A stretch of DNA of 64,000 nt. Origin: Kitasatospora sp. NBC_00315. GTDB lineage: Bacteria > Actinomycetota > Actinomycetes > Streptomycetales > Streptomycetaceae. Positions 27,234-35,286 of the stretch are shown here, piece by piece. The first letter of the stretch is position 1. Each line of letters opens with the position of its first letter. The stretch is from the NCBI RefSeq assembly GCF_041435095.1, contig NZ_CP108025.1:4030001-4094000 (forward strand). Reading direction: 5' to 3'. The notes under the pieces were generated by a model. The model did no database searches and had not been told where the DNA came from. It saw only the letters and a program-made list of their open reading frames with translations. The translations under genes were made by a program, and so were the position numbers.

Positions 27234-28055
27234 TCAGAGTGCGAAGGACGGCGACATCGCGCCAACCTTCTGCCGCAGCTGTTCGGCGGTGGCCCGCAGC
27301 CGTCCCGCCTGCTCCAGCGGGAGCGAGAGCGCCATGGTGGCCACCACCGATCCCACCGTGATCGGCACGGCCGCGCACACCGTGCCCAGTGCGTACTGCT
27401 GGCACTCCAGCACCGGTACGGCCGGCCGCACCGTCGACAGCAGCCGCAGCACGGCGGCCGGACCGGCGACCGTCGAGGGGGTGAGCCCGGTGGGCGGGTG
27501 GCGGTCGAGGTGATCGCGCCTGGCCTCCTCGGAGAGCTGGCCGAGCAGGCACTGGCCGATCGCGTGCGCGTGCGCGGTGGCCCGCAGATCGGCCCAGATC
27601 TCGACCGACGGCTGGTTGGCCCCGGCGGCGACGTCCACCACCCGCACCTCGCCCTCCTCGTAGACCGCTAGGTAGACGGCGGCGCCCAGCTCGTCCCGCA
27701 ACTGCTCCATCCGGGCCCGCAGATCGGTGCGGCCCGACTGCGCCTCGTCCGCCCGGCTGATGCCCTCGACCGAGTCGCCGTAGAAGAACCTGCCGTCGGC
27801 CCGGCGCAGATACCCCTCGTGGGTCAGGGTGCGCAGGAGGTGGTACGTGGTACCGAGCGGCAGCCCCGCGGCCCGGGCGAGCTGTTTGGCGGTGGCTCCC
27901 TGCAGGAACTCCCCGACCGCTTCGAGCAGGCGCAGCGCGCGCTGCACGGAGGCGATCAGCGTGGGCTGCCCGTCCTTCCTCGGCGACGCCTTCGCCGGAG
28001 ACCGGGGCACCCTGCCCAGCCGGACGGTTTCCGACGGCTCCGCGATCTGATCCAT
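27234..28055 (-). CDS. ssgR: IclR-family regulator SsgR, activator of ssgA
   Basis: A 273-residue regulator. The N-terminal ~30 residues are polar and variable. A winged helix-turn-helix follows (about 33-95: RALRLLEAVGEF, ATAKQLARAAGLPLGTTYHLLRTL). The C-terminal IclR effector-binding domain spans about 110-265. In Streptomyces SsgR activates ssgA directly and both are needed for sporulation; gene order here is the same. The ATG at 28055 is the first convincing start, although an earlier one is not excluded. It is divergent from the NUDIX gene. Confidence 0.9.
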   Translation of the reverse strand: MDQIAEPSETVRLGRVPRSPAKASPRKDGQPTLIASVQRALRLLEAVGEFLQGATAKQLARAAGLPLGTTYHLLRTLTHEGYLRRADGRFFYGDSVEGISRADEAQSGRTDLRARMEQLRDELGAAVYLAVYEEGEVRVVDVAAGANQPSVEIWADLRATAHAHAIGQCLLGQLSEEARRDHLDRHPPTGLTPSTVAGPAAVLRLLSTVRPAVPVLECQQYALGTVCAAVPITVGSVVATMALSLPLEQAGRLRATAEQLRQKVGAMSPSFAL

Positions 28056-28386
28056 GGCCACACCCAGCCCCCAGCCCCGAAGTTCATTGCACAGGAAGGC
28101 ATACGGAGTGGGCCGCTCCGTTTCGCCCGACAGTGGCTCATTGCAGCACAGGCGGCGCCCTGCCGCAATTACTCTCGTGCGTAGCACCGGCCAAAAACCT
28201 TCGAATAGTAGATCTGATAGGCGAATTGCCAAGGAAATGCCAGCGGGTTGCAATGATTGCCGAAGTATCCAAGATCCACTGCATCTTGCTCCCTCTGCCC
28301 GAACGGACGCACCCGGGCCGGGCAGCGTTTCGGCCGCCCCGAGGCGCGGCAGACTCCCGCACAACGCTCCAGCCCCGGAGGTGGCC
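28056..28386. other. 331-base divergent promoter region, ssgR / NUDIX
   Basis: The middle (28140-28280) is less GC-rich than its surroundings, as expected for promoters. A direct repeat, TCATTGCACAGG and TCATTGCAGCACAGG, occurs near 28083 and 28136. No recognised operator or RNA element is seen. The NUDIX ATG follows CGGAGGTGGCC. Confidence 0.4.
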
Positions 28387-28938
28387 ATGGCCAACCCGCC
28401 GCGTCCCGTCGTCAAACGCACCGCACGGGCGATCCTGCTGGAACTCGATCCGGACACGCCGCACGGCCCGGCCTCGATCGTCCTGATCAAACGCACCAGG
28501 CCGGGCAGCCGCCCGTACTGGATCACGCCCGGCGGCGGCGTGGAGCCCGAGGACCGCACCGTGGTGGAGGCCCTGCACCGCGAGGTGGACGAGGAACTCG
28601 GCGGCAAGGTCGTCGACGTCGTCCCGGCCTTCGTCGACACCATCGCGCACACCGTCCCCCACTCCCCGGGTGGCCGGACCCCGGCGGAGCAGGACGCCCT
28701 GCTCCACCCGCACGGGGTGAAGGTGCAGCACTTCTTCGCCTGCCGGCTGGCCTCGATGGACCCGTCGCTGCGGCACGGACCGGAGGTCGACGAGCCGCAG
28801 GGGGAGTACGAGATCGTCCGGCTGCCCTTCACCCGCGAGGGCGTCACCTCGGTCAACGTGGTGCCGCCCAGCCTGCGCGCGTACCTGGCCGCCAACATCG
28901 AGGGCGTCCGGGCCCTGCTCGCCCCCGACCTCGGCTGA
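28387..28938 (+). CDS. NUDIX hydrolase
   Basis: A 183-residue protein with a NUDIX fold. The NUDIX box reads GVEPEDRTVVEALHREVDEE then LGG. The REVDEELGG part that binds metal is intact, but the first glutamate of the consensus (Gx5Ex7REUxEExGU) is replaced by Arg. That glutamate is not a metal ligand in most family members, so activity is still likely. The substrate is probably a nucleoside diphosphate derivative and cannot be named. The ATG at 28387 is 4 bases past an AGGTGG. Confidence 0.85.
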   Translation: MANPPRPVVKRTARAILLELDPDTPHGPASIVLIKRTRPGSRPYWITPGGGVEPEDRTVVEALHREVDEELGGKVVDVVPAFVDTIAHTVPHSPGGRTPAEQDALLHPHGVKVQHFFACRLASMDPSLRHGPEVDEPQGEYEIVRLPFTREGVTSVNVVPPSLRAYLAANIEGVRALLAPDLG

Positions 28939-28978
28939 GAGGCGGGCCGCCCGGGGGCCGGGTCCACGGCGGCGCCCG

Positions 28979-30610
28979 CTATCCGGCCGCCAGGTCGCCG
29001 ACCAGGTCGTGCCGGATCCGCTCCGGCGCCACCCCGGCCCGCAGCAGCACGCCGACCCCGCGCCGCACCATGGCCGGCGGGCCGCTGAGGTACGCCTCGC
29101 GGCCCGACCAGGGGCCGAACCTGGCCACCACCTCGGGCAGCTCCCCCGGCAGCGCCCCGCCCGGCCCGGGACCCCCGGTGGCGGGATCGGCCGAGAACGC
29201 CCCCGGCCCGGACAGCACCGGCCGCACGGTGAGCCAGGGGTTGCGCTCGGCGAGCCGCCGCAGCACCTCCAGCCCGTACAGCTCCGCGCTCTGCCGTGCC
29301 CCGTAGAACACCTCGACCGAGCGCCCGGCCGCGCCGTGCTCGACCACCTCCTCGACCAGTGCGCAGACCGGCGCGATGCCGGTGCCGCCGCCCAGGCAGA
29401 GCAGGTCGGCCCCCGAACCGTGGTCCACCACCATCGCCCCGGCGGCCGGCCCGAGCCGGAGCACGTCGCCGGGCGCGGCCCGGTGCACCAGGGCGTTGCT
29501 GACCCAGCCGGCCTGGACGGCCTTCACGTGGAAGGACAGCAGGCCGTCCGGCCGGGGCGCGCAGGCGAACGAGAAGTGCCGCCAGACCCGCGGCCACCAG
29601 GGCGTCTCCAGCGTCGTGTACTGCCCGGCGCGGTACGGGTAGGCCGCGTCCGGACGGACGGTGACCACGGCGACGTCCGGGGTCACCCGCCGGTGCGCCA
29701 CCACCTCGGCCTGCCACCAGGGCGGCGCGACCTTCGCGGCGTCCTCGGCGGCGTCGGTCATGACGGTGGAGATCAGCCGGTAGGCGCGCCGCCAGGCCAG
29801 CTCCGTCCCGCCGTCCCAGCGGCTGCCGGCGTACCTGGCCAGCGCCGCCACCAGGCACTCGCCCACCGGGCCGTAGTGGGCGGCCAGCGTGCCGTACTTG
29901 CGGTGCCCCCGGCCCAGTGCGCCCAGGTACTCGGTCAGCGCGGCCGGGTCGTCCGCGCCGCGGGCCGCCTGGAGCAGCGCCCGGAACAGCCGGTCGCGCT
30001 GCACGTCCATGGCCGCCGGGAAGAGCGACCTGATCTCGGGGTGGTGCAGGAAGAGCAGGGCGTAGAAGTGCGCGGTGGCACGGTCCGCGACCGGCTCGAC
30101 CACCGCCAGACTGGCCCGGATCAGCGCGATGTCGTGGGCGGTCGGCGGCAGCTCGGCCCCGGCGGGCCCCGGCCCGGGGGCGGCCGCCTCGGCGGCGGGC
30201 GGCAGCGCCGGACGGGAGCCGGCCGACGGCTGGTCCGTCCACGCCCGGCTCCAGCGGTCGCCCGGTCCGGCCCAGTTGAGGCCGGGGGCATCGGTGAACA
30301 GCGGCGGCACGACCGGCGGCGGCCCGGCCTGCGACCCGGGGGCGACGGGGGGCGGGAACGACGGCGCGACGGCCGGGGCCGGGATCGACGGCGCGACGGT
30401 CGGCATGGCCGGGATCACCGGCGCGGGCGCGGGCCGCACCGGCTGCGCCGGGGCCGGGGGAGCGGGCTCGGCCACCGGCCCGGGCTCCGGCCCGGACCCG
30501 GCGGCCGGGGCGGGGGCCGCCTCCGCCCCCGCCGCGGGCAGCCCCGGCACGGCCGTGGCAGCCGCCGACCCGTGTCCGGCGCGGACCAGGAGCGCACTGC
30601 GTGACTTCAC
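28979..30610 (-). CDS. Globin-reductase fusion (flavohaemoglobin-like) with Pro-rich N-terminus
   Basis: About 543 residues from a GTG at 30610. The first ~165 residues are almost only Pro, Ala, Gly and Val. A globin domain follows (about 165-300), with a B10 tyrosine in HFYALLF and the probable proximal His in GRGHRKYG. A ferredoxin-reductase-like half completes it, with an FAD region (RVWRHFSFA), GGGTGIAP for the nucleotide, and FYGARQSAE. The FAD motif RHFSF departs from the usual RxYS. Flavohaemoglobins detoxify nitric oxide. An upstream GTG at 30667 would add 19 residues, and neither start has a strong ribosome site. Confidence 0.85.
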   Translation of the reverse strand: MKSRSALLVRAGHGSAAATAVPGLPAAGAEAAPAPAAGSGPEPGPVAEPAPPAPAQPVRPAPAPVIPAMPTVAPSIPAPAVAPSFPPPVAPGSQAGPPPVVPPLFTDAPGLNWAGPGDRWSRAWTDQPSAGSRPALPPAAEAAAPGPGPAGAELPPTAHDIALIRASLAVVEPVADRATAHFYALLFLHHPEIRSLFPAAMDVQRDRLFRALLQAARGADDPAALTEYLGALGRGHRKYGTLAAHYGPVGECLVAALARYAGSRWDGGTELAWRRAYRLISTVMTDAAEDAAKVAPPWWQAEVVAHRRVTPDVAVVTVRPDAAYPYRAGQYTTLETPWWPRVWRHFSFACAPRPDGLLSFHVKAVQAGWVSNALVHRAAPGDVLRLGPAAGAMVVDHGSGADLLCLGGGTGIAPVCALVEEVVEHGAAGRSVEVFYGARQSAELYGLEVLRRLAERNPWLTVRPVLSGPGAFSADPATGGPGPGGALPGELPEVVARFGPWSGREAYLSGPPAMVRRGVGVLLRAGVAPERIRHDLVGDLAAG

Positions 30611-30615
30611 CGCAA

Positions 30616-30697
30616 CTTGACGAGTACTCAAGAGAATCGTTTCGCCTCCGGCCGTCCCTGCAACCACCTGGCTTGTCCCTACCGAAGCCTTCGGTAG
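30616..30697. promoter_or_regulatory. Palindromes upstream of globin-reductase gene
   Basis: Two inverted repeats lie just before the start. CTACCGAAGCCTTCGGTAG (30679-30697) is a perfect 9+1+9 palindrome. CTTGACGAGTACTCAAG (30616-30632) has 5-base arms around GAGTACTC. Both have the size and placement of repressor or activator sites. The cognate regulator is unknown. Confidence 0.45.
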
Positions 30698-30784
30698 CGT
30701 GGCACGGGCGAACAGCTGATCCGACGAATCACGCGAAGACCGGACATCCGGCCCCCGCGCGCGCTACGCTCCCCCGATCCATGC

Positions 30785-30824
30785 CCGTCGCCTTGCGTGG
30801 CCGGTCCACCACGCAAGGCGACGG
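30785..30824 (-). terminator. Terminator of the bkd operon
   Basis: Perfect 16-base arms CCGTCGCCTTGCGTGG and CCACGCAAGGCGACGG with an 8-base loop, ending 9 bases beyond the E2 stop codon. Confidence 0.85.
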
Positions 30825-30832
30825 TCTGCGGC

Positions 30833-32170
30833 TCAGAGCCGGCGCAGCAGCATGCCCGGCTGCTCGACGCAGTCCGCGACGAACCGCAGGAACCCGCCCG
30901 CCGTACCGCCGTCGCAGACCCGGTGGTCGAAGGTGAACGACAACTGGGTCACCTGCCGCACCGCCAGCGCGCCCTCGTGGACCCACGGTTTGGCGATGAT
31001 CCGGCCGACGCCGAGCATGGCCGCCTCGGGGTGGTTGAGCAGCGGGGTGGAGCCGTCCACGCCGAAGACGCCGTAGTTGTTGAGGGTGAACGTGCCGCCG
31101 GTCAGCTCGGCGGGGGTGAGCGTCCCGGCGCGGGCCGCCCCGGTCAGCCTGGCCAGCTCCGCGCCGAGGCCGCCGGTGCTCAGCAGGTGCGCGTCCCGTA
31201 CCACCGGGACGACCAGACCCCGCTCGCTCTGCGCCGCGAAGCCCAGGTGCACGGCGCCGTGCCGTCGCAGCCCGGTCGGCGCGCCGCGGTCGTCGGCCAC
31301 CACGCTCGCGTTCAGCTCCGGATGGGCGGCCAGCGCCGCCGTGCAGATCCGGGCGAGCAGCGCCAGCAGACCGATCCTCGGCCCGTCGGTGCGGTTCAAC
31401 TGATCACGCAGGGCGAGCAGTTCGGTCGCGTCCGCGTCCACCCAGCAGGTGGCGGCGGGGATCTCCCGGTGACTGAGGGTCAGCTTGTCGGCGATCGTCC
31501 GGCGCAGGCCGCGCAGCGGCACCACGTCCTCCTGCGGGCCGGCGGGCGCCGCGGCTGCGGCCGCGACCGCCCGGTCCACGTCGGCGCGCAGGATCAGCCC
31601 GTCCGGCCCGCTGCCGCGCAGGGCGGCCAGGTCGATCCCGTGCTCCCGGGCGGAGCGCCGCACCAGCGGCGAGATCACCGCGACCACCGCCGGTGCGCAG
31701 GCCGGAGCGGCCGGCGGGGCAGGCTCGACGGGAGCGGGAGCGGGGGCCGAGACCGGGGCAGGAGCAGGGGCGGTGAGGGCGACGGGCGGCACGCCGGCGG
31801 GGCGGACCCGGCCGCGCCGGGCACCCCTGCCGGTCTCCGACGTCCCGTACCCGACCAGGACGTTGCCCGAGCCCTCGGCCGCGACGGCGCCCCCGGCCCC
31901 GAGGGCTCCGCCGGACGCCGGCGGGGACACCGCGACGGTGACCAGCGCGGCGCCGACCGGCACCTCCTGACCCGGCTCGCCGTACCGCGCGGTGACCACC
32001 CCGCCGTACGGGCAGGGCACCTCGACGACGGCCTTGGCGGTCTCCACCTCGACCACCGGCTGATCGACCGCGATCACGTCGCCGACCTCGACCATCCATC
32101 GCACCACCTCGGCCCCGGTGAGCCCCTCACCGAGGTCGGGCAGGGTGAACTCGCGTACGACGGGCATCAT
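30833..32170 (-). CDS. bkdC: Branched-chain keto acid dehydrogenase E2 (BkdC)
   Basis: A 445-residue dihydrolipoamide acyltransferase. The lipoyl domain (about 4-80) carries the lipoyl lysine K46 in ETAKAVVEV. A Pro/Ala-rich linker leads to the subunit-binding domain (SPLVRRSAREHGIDLAAL, about 165-200) and the catalytic domain, with the active-site histidine in FDHRVCDGG. It hands branched acyl groups to CoA, making isobutyryl-, isovaleryl- and 2-methylbutyryl-CoA, the primers of iso/anteiso fatty acids in streptomycetes. The start ATGATG overlaps the E1-beta stop. The E3 subunit is not in the operon. Confidence 0.95.
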   Translation of the reverse strand: MMPVVREFTLPDLGEGLTGAEVVRWMVEVGDVIAVDQPVVEVETAKAVVEVPCPYGGVVTARYGEPGQEVPVGAALVTVAVSPPASGGALGAGGAVAAEGSGNVLVGYGTSETGRGARRGRVRPAGVPPVALTAPAPAPVSAPAPAPVEPAPPAAPACAPAVVAVISPLVRRSAREHGIDLAALRGSGPDGLILRADVDRAVAAAAAAPAGPQEDVVPLRGLRRTIADKLTLSHREIPAATCWVDADATELLALRDQLNRTDGPRIGLLALLARICTAALAAHPELNASVVADDRGAPTGLRRHGAVHLGFAAQSERGLVVPVVRDAHLLSTGGLGAELARLTGAARAGTLTPAELTGGTFTLNNYGVFGVDGSTPLLNHPEAAMLGVGRIIAKPWVHEGALAVRQVTQLSFTFDHRVCDGGTAGGFLRFVADCVEQPGMLLRRL

Positions 32171-33171
32171 CCTCGGTCCTCCCACTGGAGCCGGGCGACC
32201 GCGTCCAGGATCCGGTCGACCCCGGGCAGATGGTGGTGCTCCAGCATCGGCGGCGGGTAGGGGATGTCCAGACCGGTGACCCGCAGCACCGGGGCGGCCA
32301 GGTGGTGGAAGCAGCGCTCGGTGACCCGGGCGGCGATCTCCGCGCCGGTGCCGCCGAAGCCGCTCGCCTCGTGCACGACGACGGCCCGGCCGAGCGAGCG
32401 CACCACCCGGCAGACCGTCTCGTCGTCGAACGGCACCAGGGAACGCAGGTCCAGCACCGCCAGGTCCCAGCCCTCGGCGGCGGCCGCCTCGGCCGCCTCC
32501 AGGCAGACCGGCAGCGAGGGGCCGTAGGTGATCAGGACGGCGGAGGTGCCGGTGCGCCGCAGCACGGCCCGCCCGATCGGCTCGACCGGGGCGACCGGGT
32601 CGAACTCGGCCCTGCCCCAGTAGAGCCGCTTGGGCTCCAGGAAGATCACCGGGTCGTCCGAGGCGATCGAGGCCCTCAGCAGTCCGTACGCGTCGGCGAC
32701 GGTGGCGGGCGCGACCACGTGCAGCCCGGGGGTGTGGGTGTAGTAAGCCTCGGAGGAGTCGCTGTGGTGCTCGACCCCGCCGATCCCGCCGCCGTACGGG
32801 ATCCGGACGGTGATCGGCAGGGGCAGCCGGCCGACCGTGCGGTTGCGCATCTTGGCGACGTGCGAGACGAGCTGCTCCATCGCCGGGTACGCGAAGGCGT
32901 CGAACTGCATCTCCACGACCGGGCGCAGCCCGTACATCGCCATCCCGACGGCGGTGCCCAGGATGCCCGCCTCCGCCAGCGGGGTGTCCAGGCAGCGGTC
33001 GGGGCCGAACTCGGCGGTCAGGCCGTCGGTGATCCGGAAGACGCCGCCGAGCGGGCCGACGTCCTCGCCGAGCACGTGGACGGAGCGGTCCTCGCGCATG
33101 GCGTCGCGCAGTGCGGCGTTCAGGGCCTGGGCCATGGTGGAACCGGCCCTGGCGGGTGCGACGGCGCTCAT
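32167..33171 (-). CDS. bkdB: Branched-chain keto acid dehydrogenase E1 beta (BkdB)
   Basis: A 334-residue E1 beta subunit. Family landmarks run along it: VLGEDVGPLGGVFRIT, DTPLAEAGILGTAVGMA, VEMQFDAFAYPAMEQLVSH, RIPYGGGIGGVEHHSDSSEAYYTHTPGLHVVAP (shown here only as a region) and FGGTGAEIA. The start is ATG 33171 or the preceding GTG 33174; both overlap the E1-alpha stop. It pairs with the alpha subunit to bind thiamine pyrophosphate and decarboxylate the 2-keto acids of valine, leucine and isoleucine. Confidence 0.95.
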   Translation of the reverse strand: MSAVAPARAGSTMAQALNAALRDAMREDRSVHVLGEDVGPLGGVFRITDGLTAEFGPDRCLDTPLAEAGILGTAVGMAMYGLRPVVEMQFDAFAYPAMEQLVSHVAKMRNRTVGRLPLPITVRIPYGGGIGGVEHHSDSSEAYYTHTPGLHVVAPATVADAYGLLRASIASDDPVIFLEPKRLYWGRAEFDPVAPVEPIGRAVLRRTGTSAVLITYGPSLPVCLEAAEAAAAEGWDLAVLDLRSLVPFDDETVCRVVRSLGRAVVVHEASGFGGTGAEIAARVTERCFHHLAAPVLRVTGLDIPYPPPMLEHHHLPGVDRILDAVARLQWEDRG

Positions 33172-34322
33172 CACTGCCGCACCCCGGCCTCGGCGGCCCG
33201 CTCGGCGGCCAGTTCGGCGGCCAGCTGGGCGGCCTGCTCGCGCAGCTGCGGCGTCGGTTCGGCGTAGACGTGCGCGAACAGCGACATCGGGTCGAGCTCG
33301 GCGTCGGTGTGGAACTCGGCCCGCATCCTGGCGGCCAGCGCCTCGGCCTCCTCGGCCGCCTGCCGCACCAGTTCGTCGTCGAGCAGACCGGCAGCGCGCA
33401 GGTGACGCTCCATCAGCAGGACGGGATCGTGCTCCCGCCAGGCGGTGACCTCCTCGTCCTCCCGGTAGCGGGTGGCGTCGTCGGCGTTGGTGTGCGCCTC
33501 CAGACGGTAGGTGAGTGCCTCCACCAGGGTCGGGCCACCGCCGGCCCGGGCCCGCTCCACGGCCTCGGTGAGCACCGCGTGCACGGCGGGCGCGTCGTTG
33601 CCGTCCACCAGCCTGCCGGGCATGCCGTAGCCGACGGCCTTGTGGGCCAGGCTGGGCGCGGCGGACTGCCGGGTGAGCGGCACCGAGATCGCGTAGCCGT
33701 TGTTCTGCACCAGGAAGACCACCGGGGCCTGCAGCACCGCGGCGAAGTTCAGCGCCTCGTGGAAGTCGCCCTCACTGGTCCCCCCGTCGCCGAGCAGCGC
33801 CAGCGCGACCACCGGATCGCCGGCGAGCCGGGCGGCGTGGGCCAGCCCGACCGCGTGCGGGGCCTGGGTGGCCAGCGGGGTGCAGAGCGGCGCGGTGCGC
33901 ACGGCTCGCGGGTCGTAGCCGGTGTGCGCGTTGCCGCGCAGCAGGGTGAGCGCCTCCAGCGGGTCGACGCCCCGGGAGACCACGGCGAGGGTGTCGCGGT
34001 AGCTGGGGAAGAGCCAGTCCCCCGCGCCCAGCGCCATCGCGGCGGCGACCTGACAGGCCTCCTGGCCGGTGGAGGCCGGATAGACCGCCAACCGGCCCTG
34101 CTTGGTCAGGACGGTCGCCTGCTGGTTGTAGCGGCGCCCGACGACCAGGCGCCGGTACAGCTCGCGCAGCACCGCCGGATCGTACTTCTCCAGCGCCGGG
34201 GTGCCGAGCACCCGTACGGGGGAGGCGTCCGGGAGCAGCGGCGCGGGGTCGGTGCGCGGGGCGGTGGCCCCGGGCAGCCAGCCCGGCACGGACGTGTGGT
34301 GTCTGTGATCGAGAACGGTCAT
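33171..34322 (-). CDS. bkdA: Branched-chain keto acid dehydrogenase E1 alpha (BkdA)
   Basis: A 383-residue E1 alpha subunit. The thiamine pyrophosphate motif runs from LGDGGTSEGDFHEALNF to VQNNGYAI. Other family marks are RRYNQQATVLTKQGRLAV, YPASTGQEACQV and YRLEAHTNADDATRYR. That last segment includes a position phosphorylated in eukaryotic enzymes. The start at 34322 has a GGAGGTG site 8 bases upstream. It is the first gene of a three-gene, stop-overlapping operon, divergent from bkdR. Confidence 0.96.
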   Translation of the reverse strand: MTVLDHRHHTSVPGWLPGATAPRTDPAPLLPDASPVRVLGTPALEKYDPAVLRELYRRLVVGRRYNQQATVLTKQGRLAVYPASTGQEACQVAAAMALGAGDWLFPSYRDTLAVVSRGVDPLEALTLLRGNAHTGYDPRAVRTAPLCTPLATQAPHAVGLAHAARLAGDPVVALALLGDGGTSEGDFHEALNFAAVLQAPVVFLVQNNGYAISVPLTRQSAAPSLAHKAVGYGMPGRLVDGNDAPAVHAVLTEAVERARAGGGPTLVEALTYRLEAHTNADDATRYREDEEVTAWREHDPVLLMERHLRAAGLLDDELVRQAAEEAEALAARMRAEFHTDAELDPMSLFAHVYAEPTPQLREQAAQLAAELAAERAAEAGVRQ

Positions 34323-34419
34323 CTCGGGCACCTCCAAGGGGTGGGGGAGGAGGCTGCGGTGGCAGCGGGTGGTGCCGTGCACGAGGAGCTGCGACCGGGT
34401 CGGCGACGCCCTCCTCCCT

Positions 34420-34434
34420 ACCGATTGTTCGGTT
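34420..34434. promoter_or_regulatory. ACCGATTGTTCGGTT operator candidate, bkd promoter
   Basis: The arms ACCGA and TCGGT around TTGT form a short palindrome 98 bases before bkdA and 101 bases before bkdR. The paaN promoter has the same site with one change (38077-38091). The CCGATTGT part also pairs with ACAATCGG at 34473-34480, a second inverted repeat across the divergent promoters. TetR and Lrp proteins are both plausible binders. Confidence 0.55.
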
Positions 34435-34534
34435 GTCTGTTCATTCTGACCACAGTTGCGCCGAGGTGGTGGACAATCGGCCGCGACGGCGGTCGACTGG
34501 AAGCCGTGCGTCCATAGTCGAGGGGTGGGGGGCC

Positions 34535-35017
34535 ATGTCCGCTGAACAGACGTCCAGAGGCAGGGAGCCGGGCCCCGAGCTGGACCGGGTGGACCGGGCC
34601 ATCCTGCGACTGCTCCAGCAGGACGGCCGCGCCTCGGTGCGCTCGGTCGCGGAGCGGGTGCACGTCTCCCGGGCGAACGCCTACGCGCGGATCTCCAGAA
34701 TGACGGAGACGGGCGTCATCCGCGGCTTCACCGCCCGGGTGGACCACGAGCGGGCCGGCCAGGGCGCGTCCGCGTACATCACCCTGAAGATCGTCCAGAA
34801 CTCCTGGCGAGCCGTACGCGAACAGCTCGTGGACCTCCCGGGCGTCGCGCACATGGCACTGGTCGGCGGTGAGTTCGACGTGCTCCTGCTGGTGCACACC
34901 GCGGACAACCGGGCGCTGCGGGAGCTGGTGCTCGGGCGGATCCAGTCGATTCCGCAGGTGCTGGCGACCCAGACGCTGATCGTGTTCGAGGAGACGGACC
35001 AGGTGCCGCCTCTTTGA
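34535..35017 (+). CDS. bkdR: Lrp/AsnC-family regulator, BkdR-like
   Basis: A 160-residue regulator with an N-terminal helix-turn-helix (about 17-70: LDRVDRAILRLLQQDGRASVR in part, AERVHVSRANAYARISRM) and a C-terminal RAM effector domain (about 78-155). It is divergent from the bkd operon, the arrangement known for BkdR in Streptomyces and pseudomonads, where it controls branched-chain keto acid dehydrogenase. The last four codons and the stop lie within a 52-base tandem repeat, so the C-terminus (QVPPL) may have been altered by repeat expansion. Confidence 0.92.
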   Translation: MSAEQTSRGREPGPELDRVDRAILRLLQQDGRASVRSVAERVHVSRANAYARISRMTETGVIRGFTARVDHERAGQGASAYITLKIVQNSWRAVREQLVDLPGVAHMALVGGEFDVLLLVHTADNRALRELVLGRIQSIPQVLATQTLIVFEETDQVPPL

Positions 35018-35158
35018 TTGGTGCGCCCGCTCGCCTCCGGGCCGCTCTCGTCCGGTGCCGCCTCTTTGATTGGGGCGCCCGCTCGCCTCCGGGGCGCTCT
35101 CGTCCGGTGCCGACGCCTTGATTGGGGCGCCCGCTCGCCTCCGGGGCGCTCTCGTCCG
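35003..35158. repeat. Three 52-base tandem repeats at the end of bkdR
   Basis: Units start at 35003, 35055 and 35107 with GTGCCG, each with CTTTGATTGG/CTTGATTGG and GCGCCCGCTCGCCTCCGG inside; a decayed fourth begins at 35159. The unit is not a multiple of three, so it is not a coding repeat. The bkdR stop codon is inside unit 1. The rest of the gap to 35286 is C/T-rich and contains nothing recognised. Confidence 0.9.
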
Positions 35159-35286
35159 GTGCCGACGGTCGTCGCTCCCGCGCTCCTTCGTCGCTTCCTC
35201 GCTCTCTCCCTTTCGGCACCGGCGCGCCCCTTCGGCTCGGGGCACGCTGTGTGGGGGGCCGGGGGCCGGGGGCCCGGGGGTCCGGG

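Noticed and set aside
35003-35158. CRISPR-like array of repeats near bkdR
   Set aside because: The 52-base units are directly adjacent with no unique spacers and there are no cas genes.
35018-35286. Small genes in the repeat region downstream of bkdR
   Set aside because: Open frames here are made by the 52-base repeats in several frames and lack ribosome sites and domain content.
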